From Mansonella perstans (lineage: Eukaryota > Nematoda > Chromadorea > Rhabditida > Onchocercidae): a DNA stretch of 64,000 nucleotides. A program made the position numbers and the translations under genes. The notes beneath the pieces are model-generated. The model was not told the origin of the DNA and did not search any database. It saw only the letters and a program-made list of their open reading frames with translations. Shown here piece by piece: positions 11,401-21,939 of this stretch (position 1 is its first letter; each line of letters opens with the position of its first letter). The stretch is taken from NCBI GenBank assembly GCA_037074765.1, contig JBAMDO010000560.1:1-64000 (forward strand), given 5' to 3'.

Positions 11401-13250
11401 TAAGCTATTAGTTTCTTCAAAAAAGAAAAAAAAATGCATTGCTCGAGAAAATGAAGTCATGATTTATAGTGAATTTTTTGTAGTAAATTTGTAGTAAATT
11501 ATAGTAAATTTAGTTTTGTAGTAAATTTTTGCATTTAACAAAATAAAAATTAACTTCTATCATTTAAGTCAGATTTTTGCAATGATTTTTTTTTAAAATT
11601 TAGACGAATCTTGAACTTAATATAACAGAGTAAAATTGTCGCATATTATTTTAAGGTTTTCCTGCTGTAATTTTTGGTCACAGAATTGACAATGTAAAAT
11701 GTAGGAGAAAAATAAAAGACCTGGAAGATATAGAGAAACCTGGTTTTAATTTGGATACGATATGTCTCGTTGTTCTTTATTGATTTAGTGTTCAGGAGAA
11801 TAAATTTGAATCAACCCTACACAAATTAGACAACGCGTGTTTTGAAGATATTGGACCCCTTAATAAAAGGTATTTTATTTTTGTAATGATGGATGGAAGT
11901 ATGGAATGGAAAATTGTTTTAATTTTCTTTTAACTTTGGATTCTTAAGTTATATGATTTCAGAAGCTTTTTAGAATTTAAAAAATTTTTTTATAGGAAAT
12001 TGAAACGTTTACAAGAGGATGCACTGCCACCAGATAGCAATTTACTTTCCCTTTTGCGCTTACTACGATCCCAGGCAATGACATTACTCCTGTCACAGTG
12101 GACTGGTCTTCCTCTACATTGTGCTGATCACTACGAAACTGAATTAGGCTTGTCTAAACCAGGTCCTCTACATTCTACTAATACCTGCGAAACTGAACCA
12201 GGCTTGTTAATTTTTTGTAAAACATAAGTATAGAGTATATATTCGGAAGTGTCTTGTTCTTTTCTTCATATAGCGTTATTTTTCAGATATGAAAAAGAAA
12301 AAAGTTAGGCGAATGAAGATGTGAGAGTTACACATCCTATGATGGTAGGAGTTTCTATTGTAATTTGTGGAATTTTTTTAAAAATTTTTTCAGCTTCCAC
12401 CAAAAAATTTTCAGATATTGAGTGTCATTCGACAATATATCGAATTGAAAAAGGTTCTTATACGATGGTTGACGATGAGGTTGTTGATAAGACGGAACAG
12501 CTTGGTTCTTGTTTAGATTTCAATGTATTTTTTTAGTTTTTGAAAAACTAATATAATTTCTTCGTTTAGCTTTATCTAAGCAGATTCTCATATATAAAAA
12601 TGGAATAGAAGGGAGTTTATTAGAAGTCAGATATCAGTGATTATTGTGCTTATTCCCTGAATGAAATCGTGAGTATTGTGGTTATTTCCTGAATGAAATC
12701 ATCATGTTTGGAAAGTTTTAGCTATTTTTGTTTGCCAATGAATGGAATGATGAGCATGGAGGATTTATAAGCTATTTTACCAAAGATGAAGAAGAAGAGG
12801 TTTGTTTCTACTTGTTCCAACTATGCTTTTCATTTCATTATCTATTGCTCGGAGTGTATTTCCACATGTTCTACTAATGATGTAACTGAGAGCTTGATAT
12901 CGTCTTACATGGAGCATCAGCAATTTTAATCAATTAAATTAAAATTCGATTAAATAAATTCGATCAATATAAGGCAGATCAGCGATAATCATAATACAGT
13001 GTTTTATTTTCAGGTACTAAGGATATCTCCAGTACGGAATAGCGCTGCTTTGGTATTTCGTGAACCTGGAGTATATCCATTCGTGAAATATGTGAATTGC
13101 AAGGCAGGAAAGAGACATTATTATATGATTAGCTGTTCTTTTTACGGTTTTGCATTTGATGATTATTCCATTGGGGATAGCGAAGAGAGTGTAACAAGTG
13201 TTCATGAAGTTGAAGAAAGTGATGATGAAGCTGGACCCAGTCATAATTGA
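8462..13250 (+). CDS. ogfod1: OGFOD1/Tpa1-type 2-oxoglutarate and Fe(II)-dependent prolyl hydroxylase
   Basis: Eleven phase-consistent exons: 8462-8549, 9151-9349, 9740-9957, 10333-10433, 10740-10862, 11150-11263, 11796-11869, 11996-12162, 12394-12524, 12722-12799 and 13014-13250. They give 509 aa (human OGFOD1 has 542). Known family role: hydroxylation of a proline in ribosomal protein uS12 and a link to translation termination and stress granules. The N-terminal double-stranded beta-helix shows LLPHDDQ (iron ligands H135 and D137), SWHMVTE (third ligand H198) and ERLSLHGWFH (R209, 2-oxoglutarate). The C-terminal second oxygenase-like domain shows STIYRIEKGSYTMVDDEVV and ends in an acidic tail, as in the family. 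Exon 2 ends in a GC donor (CAG|GCAAAC); no GT donor nearby keeps both the phase and the KFRNLFK alignment. An AATAAA lies at 13299. Confidence 0.95.
9540..9616. repeat. 41-bp tandem duplication in OGFOD1 intron 2
   Basis: GTGATATAATGATTATGATG...ATTATCATCTTAAGT at 9540 recurs at 9581. Each copy holds a short ATGATNATTATCAT palindrome. Intronic. Confidence 0.7.
12111..12207. repeat. 54-bp tandem duplication spanning the end of OGFOD1 exon 8
   Basis: CCTCTACATT...ACGAAACTGAATTAGGCTTGT (12111-12153) is repeated as CCTCTACATT...GCGAAACTGAACCAGGCTTGT (12165-12207). The period of 54 keeps the reading frame. The chosen donor (CCAG|GTCCTC, exon end 12162) lies between the copies, so the second copy is mostly intronic but stays open up to 12227. 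Confidence 0.8.
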
Positions 13251-13298
13251 TTTGAATTTGCTGGAAAATTCTGATTTGAATTTTAATTTTATAGATGA

Positions 13299-13304
13299 AA
13301 TAAA
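13299..13304 (+). other. Polyadenylation signal AATAAA of OGFOD1
   Basis: Canonical AATAAA 49 bases after the stop codon at 13248-13250, followed by a T-rich segment. Position and context fit a nematode 3' end. Confidence 0.6.
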
Positions 13305-13871
13305 GATTTCTGTTGTTTACTTAATCTGCAGCTTTATTTGAAGTATGAGTGAGTTCGTGAAGAATTATTGCTTGGCTTCTTATGCAACTTATGCATAACT
13401 TACACCAAAATAAAGAGTGTATTGCATTAAAGCTCTAATAATAGCAAAGCTAAGCTGTTGCATTATTTCGTCTATCAACCTTTAGTATTGGAATTCCAAG
13501 AATTATTTTTATTCAATGATGCAGACAAAGTAAGTGTTTTGCTGGATTTGGCTGTACGTATTTTGATATCTATCAGTAGGTAGAAGAGTATGACAGAGTA
13601 TAAGTTTCGCACATAACGTCTTATTAGTAAGACATTTGCATGTTATCGTTCTGGAGAGGATTACTGATGGATTAGAGAATAATCTTTATTACATGAAATT
13701 TGTTTTGTCTTGAAAACATTCGTACAAATTTATTTGTTCAAAAATGTCGCAACTATAACAATTTGGAAAAAGCTGACTCTTCTCAAGACATTTTCAGATT
13801 TCTAAAATCGTCGCTTCCAAGAAACTAGAAGCTTATGTTCAGTAATGCTTATATTCAGGAACGGTGAAGGT
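13305..13871. other. Convergent intergenic segment
   Basis: About 570 bp between the OGFOD1 3' end (+) and the terminal ShKT-like exon of the next gene (-). No gene or repeat is seen. It probably contains the 3' UTR of the minus-strand gene. Confidence 0.5.
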
Positions 13872-16800
13872 TTAGGAGAATCTCAAGAAATGTTGAGGCC
13901 CAACACAAAGGCATGTTTTGCGGCACCATAGGAATCGTGTGGCGTTATTGGAAAGACAGTATCCTGCAATTGCCCAATTGCTACAATTGGTTGCACTGAA
14001 TTCGTCTCTTTCAACATTGCAATCCATATGGAATGGTTTCCCTGCAAAAGAAGTTTTTTTGCGATGGTCGCTTTTTTTTCAAAAAAATGATAGTCCATAA
14101 CAATTATCCGGGGCTGTTACGTGGAACTATTGCGAACATTGTCAAGTACATAATACTGTCATCCGTTCATAAAGTTCATCCATATTTCAAACTACAATTC
14201 TCCATACTTCATTTCACTTAGTCTTTTTGTTGCATTCCAGGTTATTCTAGGTCAATGTTCTATGAATCCAGATTACGTCTTCTTTATTTTATTATTCCAA
14301 GTTATTCAAATTCGTTTCAGAGATCATCTTTATCCTGAATGTATTTCAGATTATGTACACTATATTATGCCTTAGTAATACTATTTTATGCTCCTTGAAG
14401 TTTCAGTTATACATCTGTCCTATCAATAAATGATGAAAGTTCTTTTTTTTTGTAGAAAATTTGAGACTAAATCTCATCCTATGCAAAATTCTTTGTTTTC
14501 ATTCAAAATATTCATAATATCAGATATTTTTTTCATTCTTTTACTTTTTAAATTCGAATTTATTTTTTATTGGAAGAAATGAAACTATCTCTACAAATAT
14601 AATTAAACTGATATAGGATTAAATAATATTGCATTTAATTGTCTAATTGTCTCAAATTGAAACAAATAAATTAATGACAAAAATGGTAAGTGAATTACTT
14701 ACAAGATGTTCGCTTATTGTTCTTCCATGTGTTGATTTTATGGTTTCTGGTTATGATTTTTCTTCTTGAATCTGAAAAAGTTTTTTCTTTATATGACAAT
14801 ATAACACATAATTTAGATTTCCCGGGATTTTCTTTTCGTTTTAGAATTCTTCCCCATTTTAGAGATTTGGTTTGAATTTTGAGTGATTGACATAAAAGTT
14901 CATGCCAAGATGATTGTCGCAAAATTATTAGATTTAAATTCCGATTTTAAATTGTTGCATGAATGCAAAGTAAAAATTGTTAGTTTAAGTGAAGAACTAT
15001 TAGTGTATGACTCATTCATTACTTTTCCCAACAGAATATCACTTATATATGAAGTCCGTGTGATATGTCTTTGATGTCAGTGTTGTGCCGGAGCATCAAA
15101 CAGTTCAAAGTTCAACTCAAAATGCAGTTCAAAAATACTTTGAACAAAAGCAGATTAATACTTACTTATTTGCGAAAAAGAACAAAAGGAACACATGAAT
15201 AGCTAACTATCGACAATGTGAATCTGTATCTAAGAAGGAACATCTGAATAGCTAACCATCGACAGTGCGAATCTGTATGTCATCATTGATTGCATTCAGA
15301 TCATCCGGATTTGTCACATTCACAGCGTCATCGTCGAAATTCTCTGACAAATTTGCTGAATTGGACTCAATAATCATTGAGAACATTCCTCCAGTTGTTG
15401 TAACATCAAGTTCCGGGAAGTGTTCCGGTACTGGATTAGTTTTTTCACTTTGATTAGTAGACATTTGTGTATCTAGAGAATTCATTGTTACAAGTGTATA
15501 ATTGTTTTTCCTAAATTCTGTCAAAGTTTCTGCCATTTTAAGCAATCCTGGAAATGATGCCTTGATAATTTTTTCATTTCCATTTTTTACTTCTTCATCA
15601 GTTTTCAATGTTATACCACTTACATGTTCGTTTTTTTTTTCAATTTTTACATTTTTCCTACTGTAATGCTGATTTAACTGAACAGCAGTAGCAGTAGCGG
15701 CAGGAGCGGAATGAATTATTGTTGTACGGATTTGCTGTAAAAGCAGAATACCGGCGGCACTTTCCAATGTTTTACGTTGGTAATCCCAGAAAGCGACTGA
15801 TTCATTCAGTGAATCACAGGTTTGTTCAGTTATTTTTTCAATCTTCTTATCGTCTACCGTAAAATATCGGCAAATGATGGGTTTTTGTGAAGTGGAAATA
15901 TCATCTACACATTCGTTAAGATCATTTAAATGGCACACATTATAGTAATATTGTTCGGTACAGTCAATTCGAGCTATATCTTGATTTGTTATGCAAATTC
16001 GAATCAAATTACTGGAAAAATTCTCATCGTATTGTTGGTACACTTTCAGAAGCTGCCATATTACTTCTTCATTGTTTCTTTTGGTCTCATTGGATTTCAC
16101 AAATTCGATCCATTGATTCAGAAGGACAGAATTGCTTATTTGTCCCTGTTCCGGAAATATTATAGTGCTATTGTGATTGTTCAAAGCAAGTGCGATACTT
16201 AATTTCTGAAGTTTTTCTCGAACCCAAGTTTGAAATCTTGGATTTTCAGCATTTTCATTTTGCCCAAAGATTATTGCATTCGTTTCATTGTAAACGATTG
16301 TTTGAACCCAATCTATAGACGAATTGTAACTTTCCTGATGAAAATATTCCGTAAGATTAACGAAGTGGCTGTTTTTCTCATCAATATCAGTGCAAAATTC
16401 ATGATATTTCTTCGATTCCAGGGAAACATTGCACTTGTTTGTGGAATCTTCTACATTCATTGTAACTTCTTTGCAACAAAATGCTGATTTCTGATCTGTA
16501 GAACATTTCCGATTGATCATTGAAATGTGCAGAACATCCAGAGGATATTGAGTTAAATCAACTGGTGCTAATGATAAATTCGAAAAATGTAAATATTCTT
16601 TGAAGATTTTATATTTTTGTTCTTCACTATTAGAGATACAAGGAGGTCCTTCCATTATTTCCGATTTTTTCAAGTTCCGAGTTTTGCTGATTTCTTCATC
16701 TACATTATGCTTTAGCCGAGTCCCGGGAACACTTGAATACTCCCAGTTGGATTTATTTGATTGCCATTTTTCGCGATTGTTCAAACTTGATCGGCTTGAA

Positions 16801-17500
16801 GAAGGAATTTGCTGACTGACCGCATGACTTCTTGACAAGTTCATCCGGATAAAATTAATAAACATTGGAAATGACCGTTGCGTATCACCGTAAATTCGTA
16901 TAGTTGGATTGTATCGCTCCTTCGTTTTTAAAACTTTTTTGAAATTTCCCTGGAAAAAATTTTTCTATTAACGAGCTTCATTGTTATCATTTAAATGAAA
17001 TGCAACAACAGCAAGAGTATATTAATTCCAAAACAAATGAAATACCTTTGGTTGAGGAGGATAACGGCTATGAATAATTTTATCTGAAGCAGCAGATGAT
17101 AAAATTGTCGATTTCTGAGCAATAACTACTTGACCGGTACGTGGTAATACAGGTAATATCTTGGCCATTTCTAAGAATAGCACGCAACAGCAAGAGTGAT
17201 AATTAATTAATTAGTATTATTGCTAACATTTTTTAACCAACTTAAAAGAACAAAGTGCTGCTATTGTTCTATTTTTGATTATTGCTTGAGAGATGTTATG
17301 AAATGATTCTCAAAGACTATTAAAAGCACTGCAGAAAATAGTTGAAAAGCCCAAAATTTTCCAAGAAATCACGAGTTACTTGTGTATTGTGATAGAATTT
17401 CCTGTTCGCGGAATATTCCAAATATCATACCTAATTTTGCAACGTTAATTGATGAACAGTGATGCAAAAAGATGCACAAGAGAATGTTTTGAATTTCCAT
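13872..17500 (-). CDS. Secreted glycoprotein with probable C-terminal ShKT-like domain (unrecognised family)
   Basis: Exon 1 (17500-17431) encodes a signal peptide, MEIQNILLCIFLHHCSS. Exon 2 is 17170-17046 and the long exon 3 starts at 16949. Read without a further splice, exon 3 ends at a TAG (15252-15254), giving 630 aa. Alternatively a donor G|GTTAGC (exon end 15257) joins in phase to 14771-14703 and then 14041-13872, giving about 710 aa and a six-cysteine ShKT-like end (CNVERDEF...CSNWAIAGYC...CRKTCLC). The central part carries many Asn-X-Ser/Thr sequons and scattered cysteines, fitting an extracellular protein; no enzyme motif is seen. Exon 1 could start upstream in the same frame at 17629, but the Met at 17500 places the hydrophobic core correctly. 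Exons 1-3 are well supported. Membership of the last two exons rests on phase and strand only; they could be a separate gene whose 5' exon I missed. Confidence 0.72.
13893..14023 (-). other. ShKT-like cysteine domain within the terminal exon
   Basis: Six or seven cysteines in ShK order, starting DCNVERDEFSATNC, then SNWAIAGYC, then LWCRKTCLC. ShKT modules are common at the C-terminus of nematode secreted enzymes and can bind ion channels. The canonical end is C-x3-C-x2-C; here it is C-x3-C-x1-C, one residue short. The exon has a clean acceptor (TTTTTTTGCAG) and a stop at 13872-13874. Confidence 0.75.
15187..15288. repeat. About 49-bp duplication covering the stop codon of the secreted protein
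   Basis: GGAACACATGAATAGCTAAC at about 15189 is repeated as GGAACATCTGAATAGCTAAC at 15238, each followed by YATCGACARTG.GAATCTGTAT. The right-hand copy contains the coding end, the stop and the possible GTTAGC donor of the gene on the minus strand. The left-hand copy is downstream of it. Confidence 0.8.
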
Positions 17501-19020
17501 TACAACAAAAGAGTAAATGATACTGATATTACTTGCAGTGGTCAGTGGTAGTGGCGCTGGTGCTCGATGGCGATTGGAAGTCTGACCGATAGGAATTGAC
17601 AAATTCGAATGGGGAGTTTTATTGAGCAAAAAAATTTAATGATAATTTTCCAGTCACTAAATTATCCCCTAAAGGATAAATAATTAGAGCGAAAAATTAA
17701 AATCTCATTTTTTTATTTCCATAATTTGAAGAGTGAAAGGATAGGACTGAGATGACAGTTTGGAAAAGAAAAAAAAATGAAAATGGGAAAAGATGAAATT
17801 GCTGTGACAAAAATGAACAACACACTTCTTTCTTTCTAAGAACTCACGTATTTTATTTTTTTCTTAATTTTGCACTTTAAATCATAAAATATCATCGAAT
17901 TGGGTCATCATCAGTCAAAGGGAAAGAGAATGAATGCAAATGATGATGGAAGGGTTCTTAAAGACATATGATTTTCTAAAAAAAGAAATGATTTTACATT
18001 CCTTTTTTATAAACTATGCAATGTGTCTCGTTATTGTTTCGCAGTTGTTGTTATTGTTTTGCTGTTATTGCTCTTGTTCTTGTTGTTGTAGCAATCATCG
18101 TTGTTGTTTTTTCTGTCCTCATTCTTACATTATTTTTTTGTAAACTATGCTATGAGCAATCTGTCTCATTATTGTTTTCGTTGTTGCTGTTGTTATTTTT
18201 GTTGTTATTGCAGCAATCACCGTTGTTGTTTTTTCTATCCTCATTCAAATTTTCATTAATTTATTTTTGCTCTCAAGGTTCCTGCATCAAACAGCAGCGA
18301 ATTACAGGCACACTTTTATTGCTCAAAATGCCAGAAAAATTGCTTATTCCAGAAATTCAAGGATTTGCTTAGGAAAATGAGCAATGTGCGAAGAAGCGAA
18401 AGATGTAAAAAGTTTTTACAGAACCCAAGCTAAGCTATATGAATAGTTCGATTGTCAATGCATTAATCATTCAATTAATTTTATTGTTCTAATTTAATGA
18501 TCCATAATTATCCAACTATTGATTCATCAGTTCATTTTATTTCGATTTCGAAACTAACAAATATGACAAATTTTCGAAACGAATTCTACAGCGTGATTCT
18601 GACTGAAATATCCTGCTTAATTCACAAACCGCGTTCACACGTTGCGGGAATTGTCGGTCTTTCATTTATTATTTTTGCAAACTTTTTGGAATTCTTACCA
18701 AAATTTTGCCTAAATTAGACAAATTTCTTTCATACTTCAGAAGAACCGTAAAAATCATTGGAAACATGAAGAAAACTAGAAATGAGACGTTGTTATGATT
18801 GAAAATTTGGCATGGGATAATAAATTTGCATTCAATGATTATCTGAAAAATTAAAATAGGAGAAAATATTACAGCAAATAAATTAAATTTGCATAAATTA
18901 ACAAATTTCAATAAAATTCTCTTTCAGTATAAGAACAGATTTTTTCCTGGCATACTGTCATTTCTATCATTCATAAATTCACATCGTTCGCTTTTGTGAT
19001 TTGAACTGAAATTTAGCCTG
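17501..19020. other. Divergent intergenic region with TTG-rich duplication
   Basis: Lies between the starts of the secreted protein (-) and the BI-1-like gene (+), so it should hold both promoters. The only structure seen is an imperfect tandem duplication of about 130 bp (copies near 18005-18130 and 18139-18245). Both copies are made of GTTGTTGTTATTG-type runs and share AAACTATGC at one end and TTGTTGTTTTTTCT.TCCTCATTC at the other. Open frames across it (for example 18016-18372) come from the TTG runs and are not taken as genes. Confidence 0.6.
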
Positions 19021-20223
19021 ATGACACCAAATCCCATGGACAGTGTGGTCGAATTGGCCGGTCAATATAAGAACGAATTTGAAAATGGCCTAGGCGAATT
19101 GGTAAAACATGCTGCGACATTTGCTAATGCAACAAACAAGGTACTTAAATTATAAATTTCCTTCTTTGAAGGAATAAAGCAGGAAAAGTGCGGAAGATTG
19201 CAAAATATTAGAAGAAAATCTGAAGAAAAATTTCGATCATACCATGACTTCGATTTTAGCTAATTTTAAATTTATTTCATTTTGAATTAACATTCTTTTC
19301 CATTTAATTTTCTTGATTTGAATTTCAACTTAACTTAACTCTGAGTTGAAAATTTTACTAATTTAGGAGCGAACATACCAACAGTTCAACGTATTTCATC
19401 GCGAATTGGTGAAGAAACGTGATGAGATAATAGGGAAGATACAGGACACTCAATCCATATTATCTGACCTTGATACCACAAAAATCCTGAAATCCTTTTC
19501 CTGGATGGCAGTCATGTTGTTAGGCCTAAGCTTCGGGGCATTTCTTGGTGGTATTGTTTTCTCCTCGTTGCTCGGATTCCTCATAAGTGGTTCAGATGCC
19601 GCCTTACTAGCATACTTTATCCTTCCACTTTCTGTCTACTTCTTTCTTCATCTGTCAGTGGCAGTAACAGAGCAGGATGATCTGCTTCGACGACATGTGT
19701 TATTTTTATTTGCTGCTTTTGAGGTAATTTTTATTAGTTAAAAAAGATATTTTCAGTCCGAAGGTCACATTTTTTGGAAAATGTAAATAGTATGGATCAA
19801 AGGTTATGATGTCAGAATATTTTAAAGTGAGGAAAAATCATTATAGCTTATATTCGTTGCGACATTTTCTCGACATTCCAGGGTCTATTAACAGGATACA
19901 TCTTCTCAGACAAGGATCTGATTGGTTTGCCACCAATGGCAGCTTTAACACCAATGGCTATCGGATTAATCCCACATTTTGCATCATCAATAATCGGCAA
20001 AGATCACGCAAAGCTTATATGTTTAACTATTGGTGGTGGATTCTTTCTGCATTTATCATTGGGAACTATTATCGATTTATCATTACCGTATATTTTACTC
20101 GCTGGTCTCTATGGATTTATTGGTTTCGCCATTTTGCAACTTTATCTGAACGATAGCGGGAAAGATCCTGTTAGTCGTCTTCAGATTGTTATTAATTTAT
20201 TGGATTATCTCAAATTAAAATGA
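19021..20223 (+). CDS. Multi-pass membrane protein resembling Bax inhibitor-1 (TMBIM family, divergent)
   Basis: Three phase-0 exons, 19021-19140, 19367-19723 and 19882-20223, give 272 aa. Residues 1-85 are charged and helix-prone (ELVKKRDEIIGKIQDTQ). Six or so hydrophobic helices follow: SWMAVMLLGLSFGAFLGG, SSLLGFLISG, LAYFILPLSVYFFLHL, then a helix pair after GLPPMAALTPMA, and IDLSLPYILLAGLYGF. The layout, the EQ.DDLLRRHV loop and the end GKDPVSRLQIVINLLDYLK recall BI-1 (TMBIM6), an ER protein that affects calcium leak and cell death. The pore aspartate normally in an FDTQ-like motif is absent (GFAILQ here), though the final Asp (LLDYL) is kept. The long N-terminal helix is longer than usual. 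Family assignment is by eye; it could be a nematode-specific six-helix family. Confidence 0.72.
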
Positions 20224-21939
20224 TTAAAATCATGATTGGTAGCATTCATCTAAAATGATCGTTAACGTTGGCCTAAATTCTACCGGCTGATCTGACTGCT
20301 GATCGATTTGTGCATGCTGATTTGTCAAGAATATTGTTATTCTAAATGGCCAAAAATGTAGCATCTGGCCAATCTGGCCAATCGTGATATGCAGAGAAAT
20401 TGATGACTGGAAGTTTTGATCAAGAAATGACCATGTTTGTCAGAAATGGCGAGATGTATTAGTAGAGATGTATTAGAAAGAATAGAAAACATAACATTGG
20501 TACGTGTACGACGTGTAACTGCACCAGTATGTGGCATCCAATTTTAACTTTTAATATTTTAGACAATCACGCATATGTATCAACTCTCGTTTGTTTGCGC
20601 TGTGATATTTGCACAAGCTTTAGTCTACGTCATTTTTGGCTTCGACATGAAAGATACAGTACCACGTTCCACATTGTCATTCTTCTAAAGCCATATCGTT
20701 CATCGTCCTTCATTTATGGCAACTGCAATTAATAACGGCGAAAAATGAAAACTGACTTGAAAGAAGAAGCAAAAGTTAAATAATCAACTGATTGATATCG
20801 AAGTTCTGCTAATAAACGCATACAGTACCAATGATTGATTCTCCACCAAAAAGATCTTCAATCCTATTGTATAAGCAAATGATAACAAACATATGCATAT
20901 TACCGTAACATTAATAATTTGTAATTTCAGAAATTGCGCTGAACTTTGACTTCGAAATCTTCTAAATTTTGTGTGTGAGAGAAGAATGACGACATCCACA
21001 ACAAACAATAGTGTAGTATAGTAATTATTCATTTGCAACCACAGCGAAATAAAAAAAAAAAACTGAAACATTTTCCACTGAGTCAAAAAAGATAATCGTT
21101 AGGGAAAGAGAGAGAGACGATCGTTTGTCAAAATTGTTTGAATTGAAATTACATAGAAATATCAATGGAAAACGGATGGAATAGAATAATTAAAGTTTTA
21201 ATTCCTTATGAGAGTTGAAATAATATTGGCAGTTGCAATATTTGAGTGGTATACAGTTGAAATGATGTTGGCAATTACAGTATTTGAGTGATATCGCAAA
21301 GAAATGTACACTTTTAAACGAAAATAATTCACTAATGGAGAAAAACGTTAGTAGTTCTGGAAGAGGACAGAGTATTCTACAATGTTAGCTTTTTCTAATT
21401 CTACGGTAGAGTTGGCTATGTGTGCACACAGATAAGTGAATTGTAATAAGAGTTGGAGTAAAGTTTTAATATGTCAAATAAATTTATTCGGGAAATTATC
21501 TTTTGTAAAAAATATACTTCAAATAATTATTCCTCAAATTTGATGATCCAGAACTTCAAGTTTAGCAACAAATTGTCAACCTGACGGTCACATTATAATT
21601 GAATTAATTACTCCTTCGACATTTTCACTTTTAGCTGTATTTATCGACATATGCATCTTAGCAAATAATTCACAAATACTCTAATAGTTCTCGAACACCG
21701 AGATATATATTTTATGACACTTGATAACACCGCCACTTAATTTTTTTTTCATTTTAACATTTTTGAATTTTTTTAATACTTTAAAAAATTGAAAAAAATT
21801 AACGAAATTTATTTCAAAAAATGAAAAAAATTGACTATACTTCTATATGTGAACAAAAACTTTTTTAAATTATTGTTTAATTGAACGACAACAGCTCGGT
21901 TGCTTCTAACAAACTCTTCTTTATAATCCATTTACATTA
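20224..21939. other. Intergenic region with a 42-bp duplication
   Basis: No convincing gene. A tandem pair begins GTTGAAATRATRTTGGCA at 21214 and 21256 (period 42). The 20529-20732 open frame is short and has no splice partner. Confidence 0.5.

Noticed and set aside
14883..15074. Plus-strand open frame opposite the ShKT gene
   Set aside because: No start context or splice partner; lies antisense in the proposed intron between exons 3 and 4.
18016..18372. 118-codon plus frame rich in Leu/Val/Phe
   Set aside because: Produced by GTTGTTGTT-type runs; would mimic a membrane protein but is repeat-driven.
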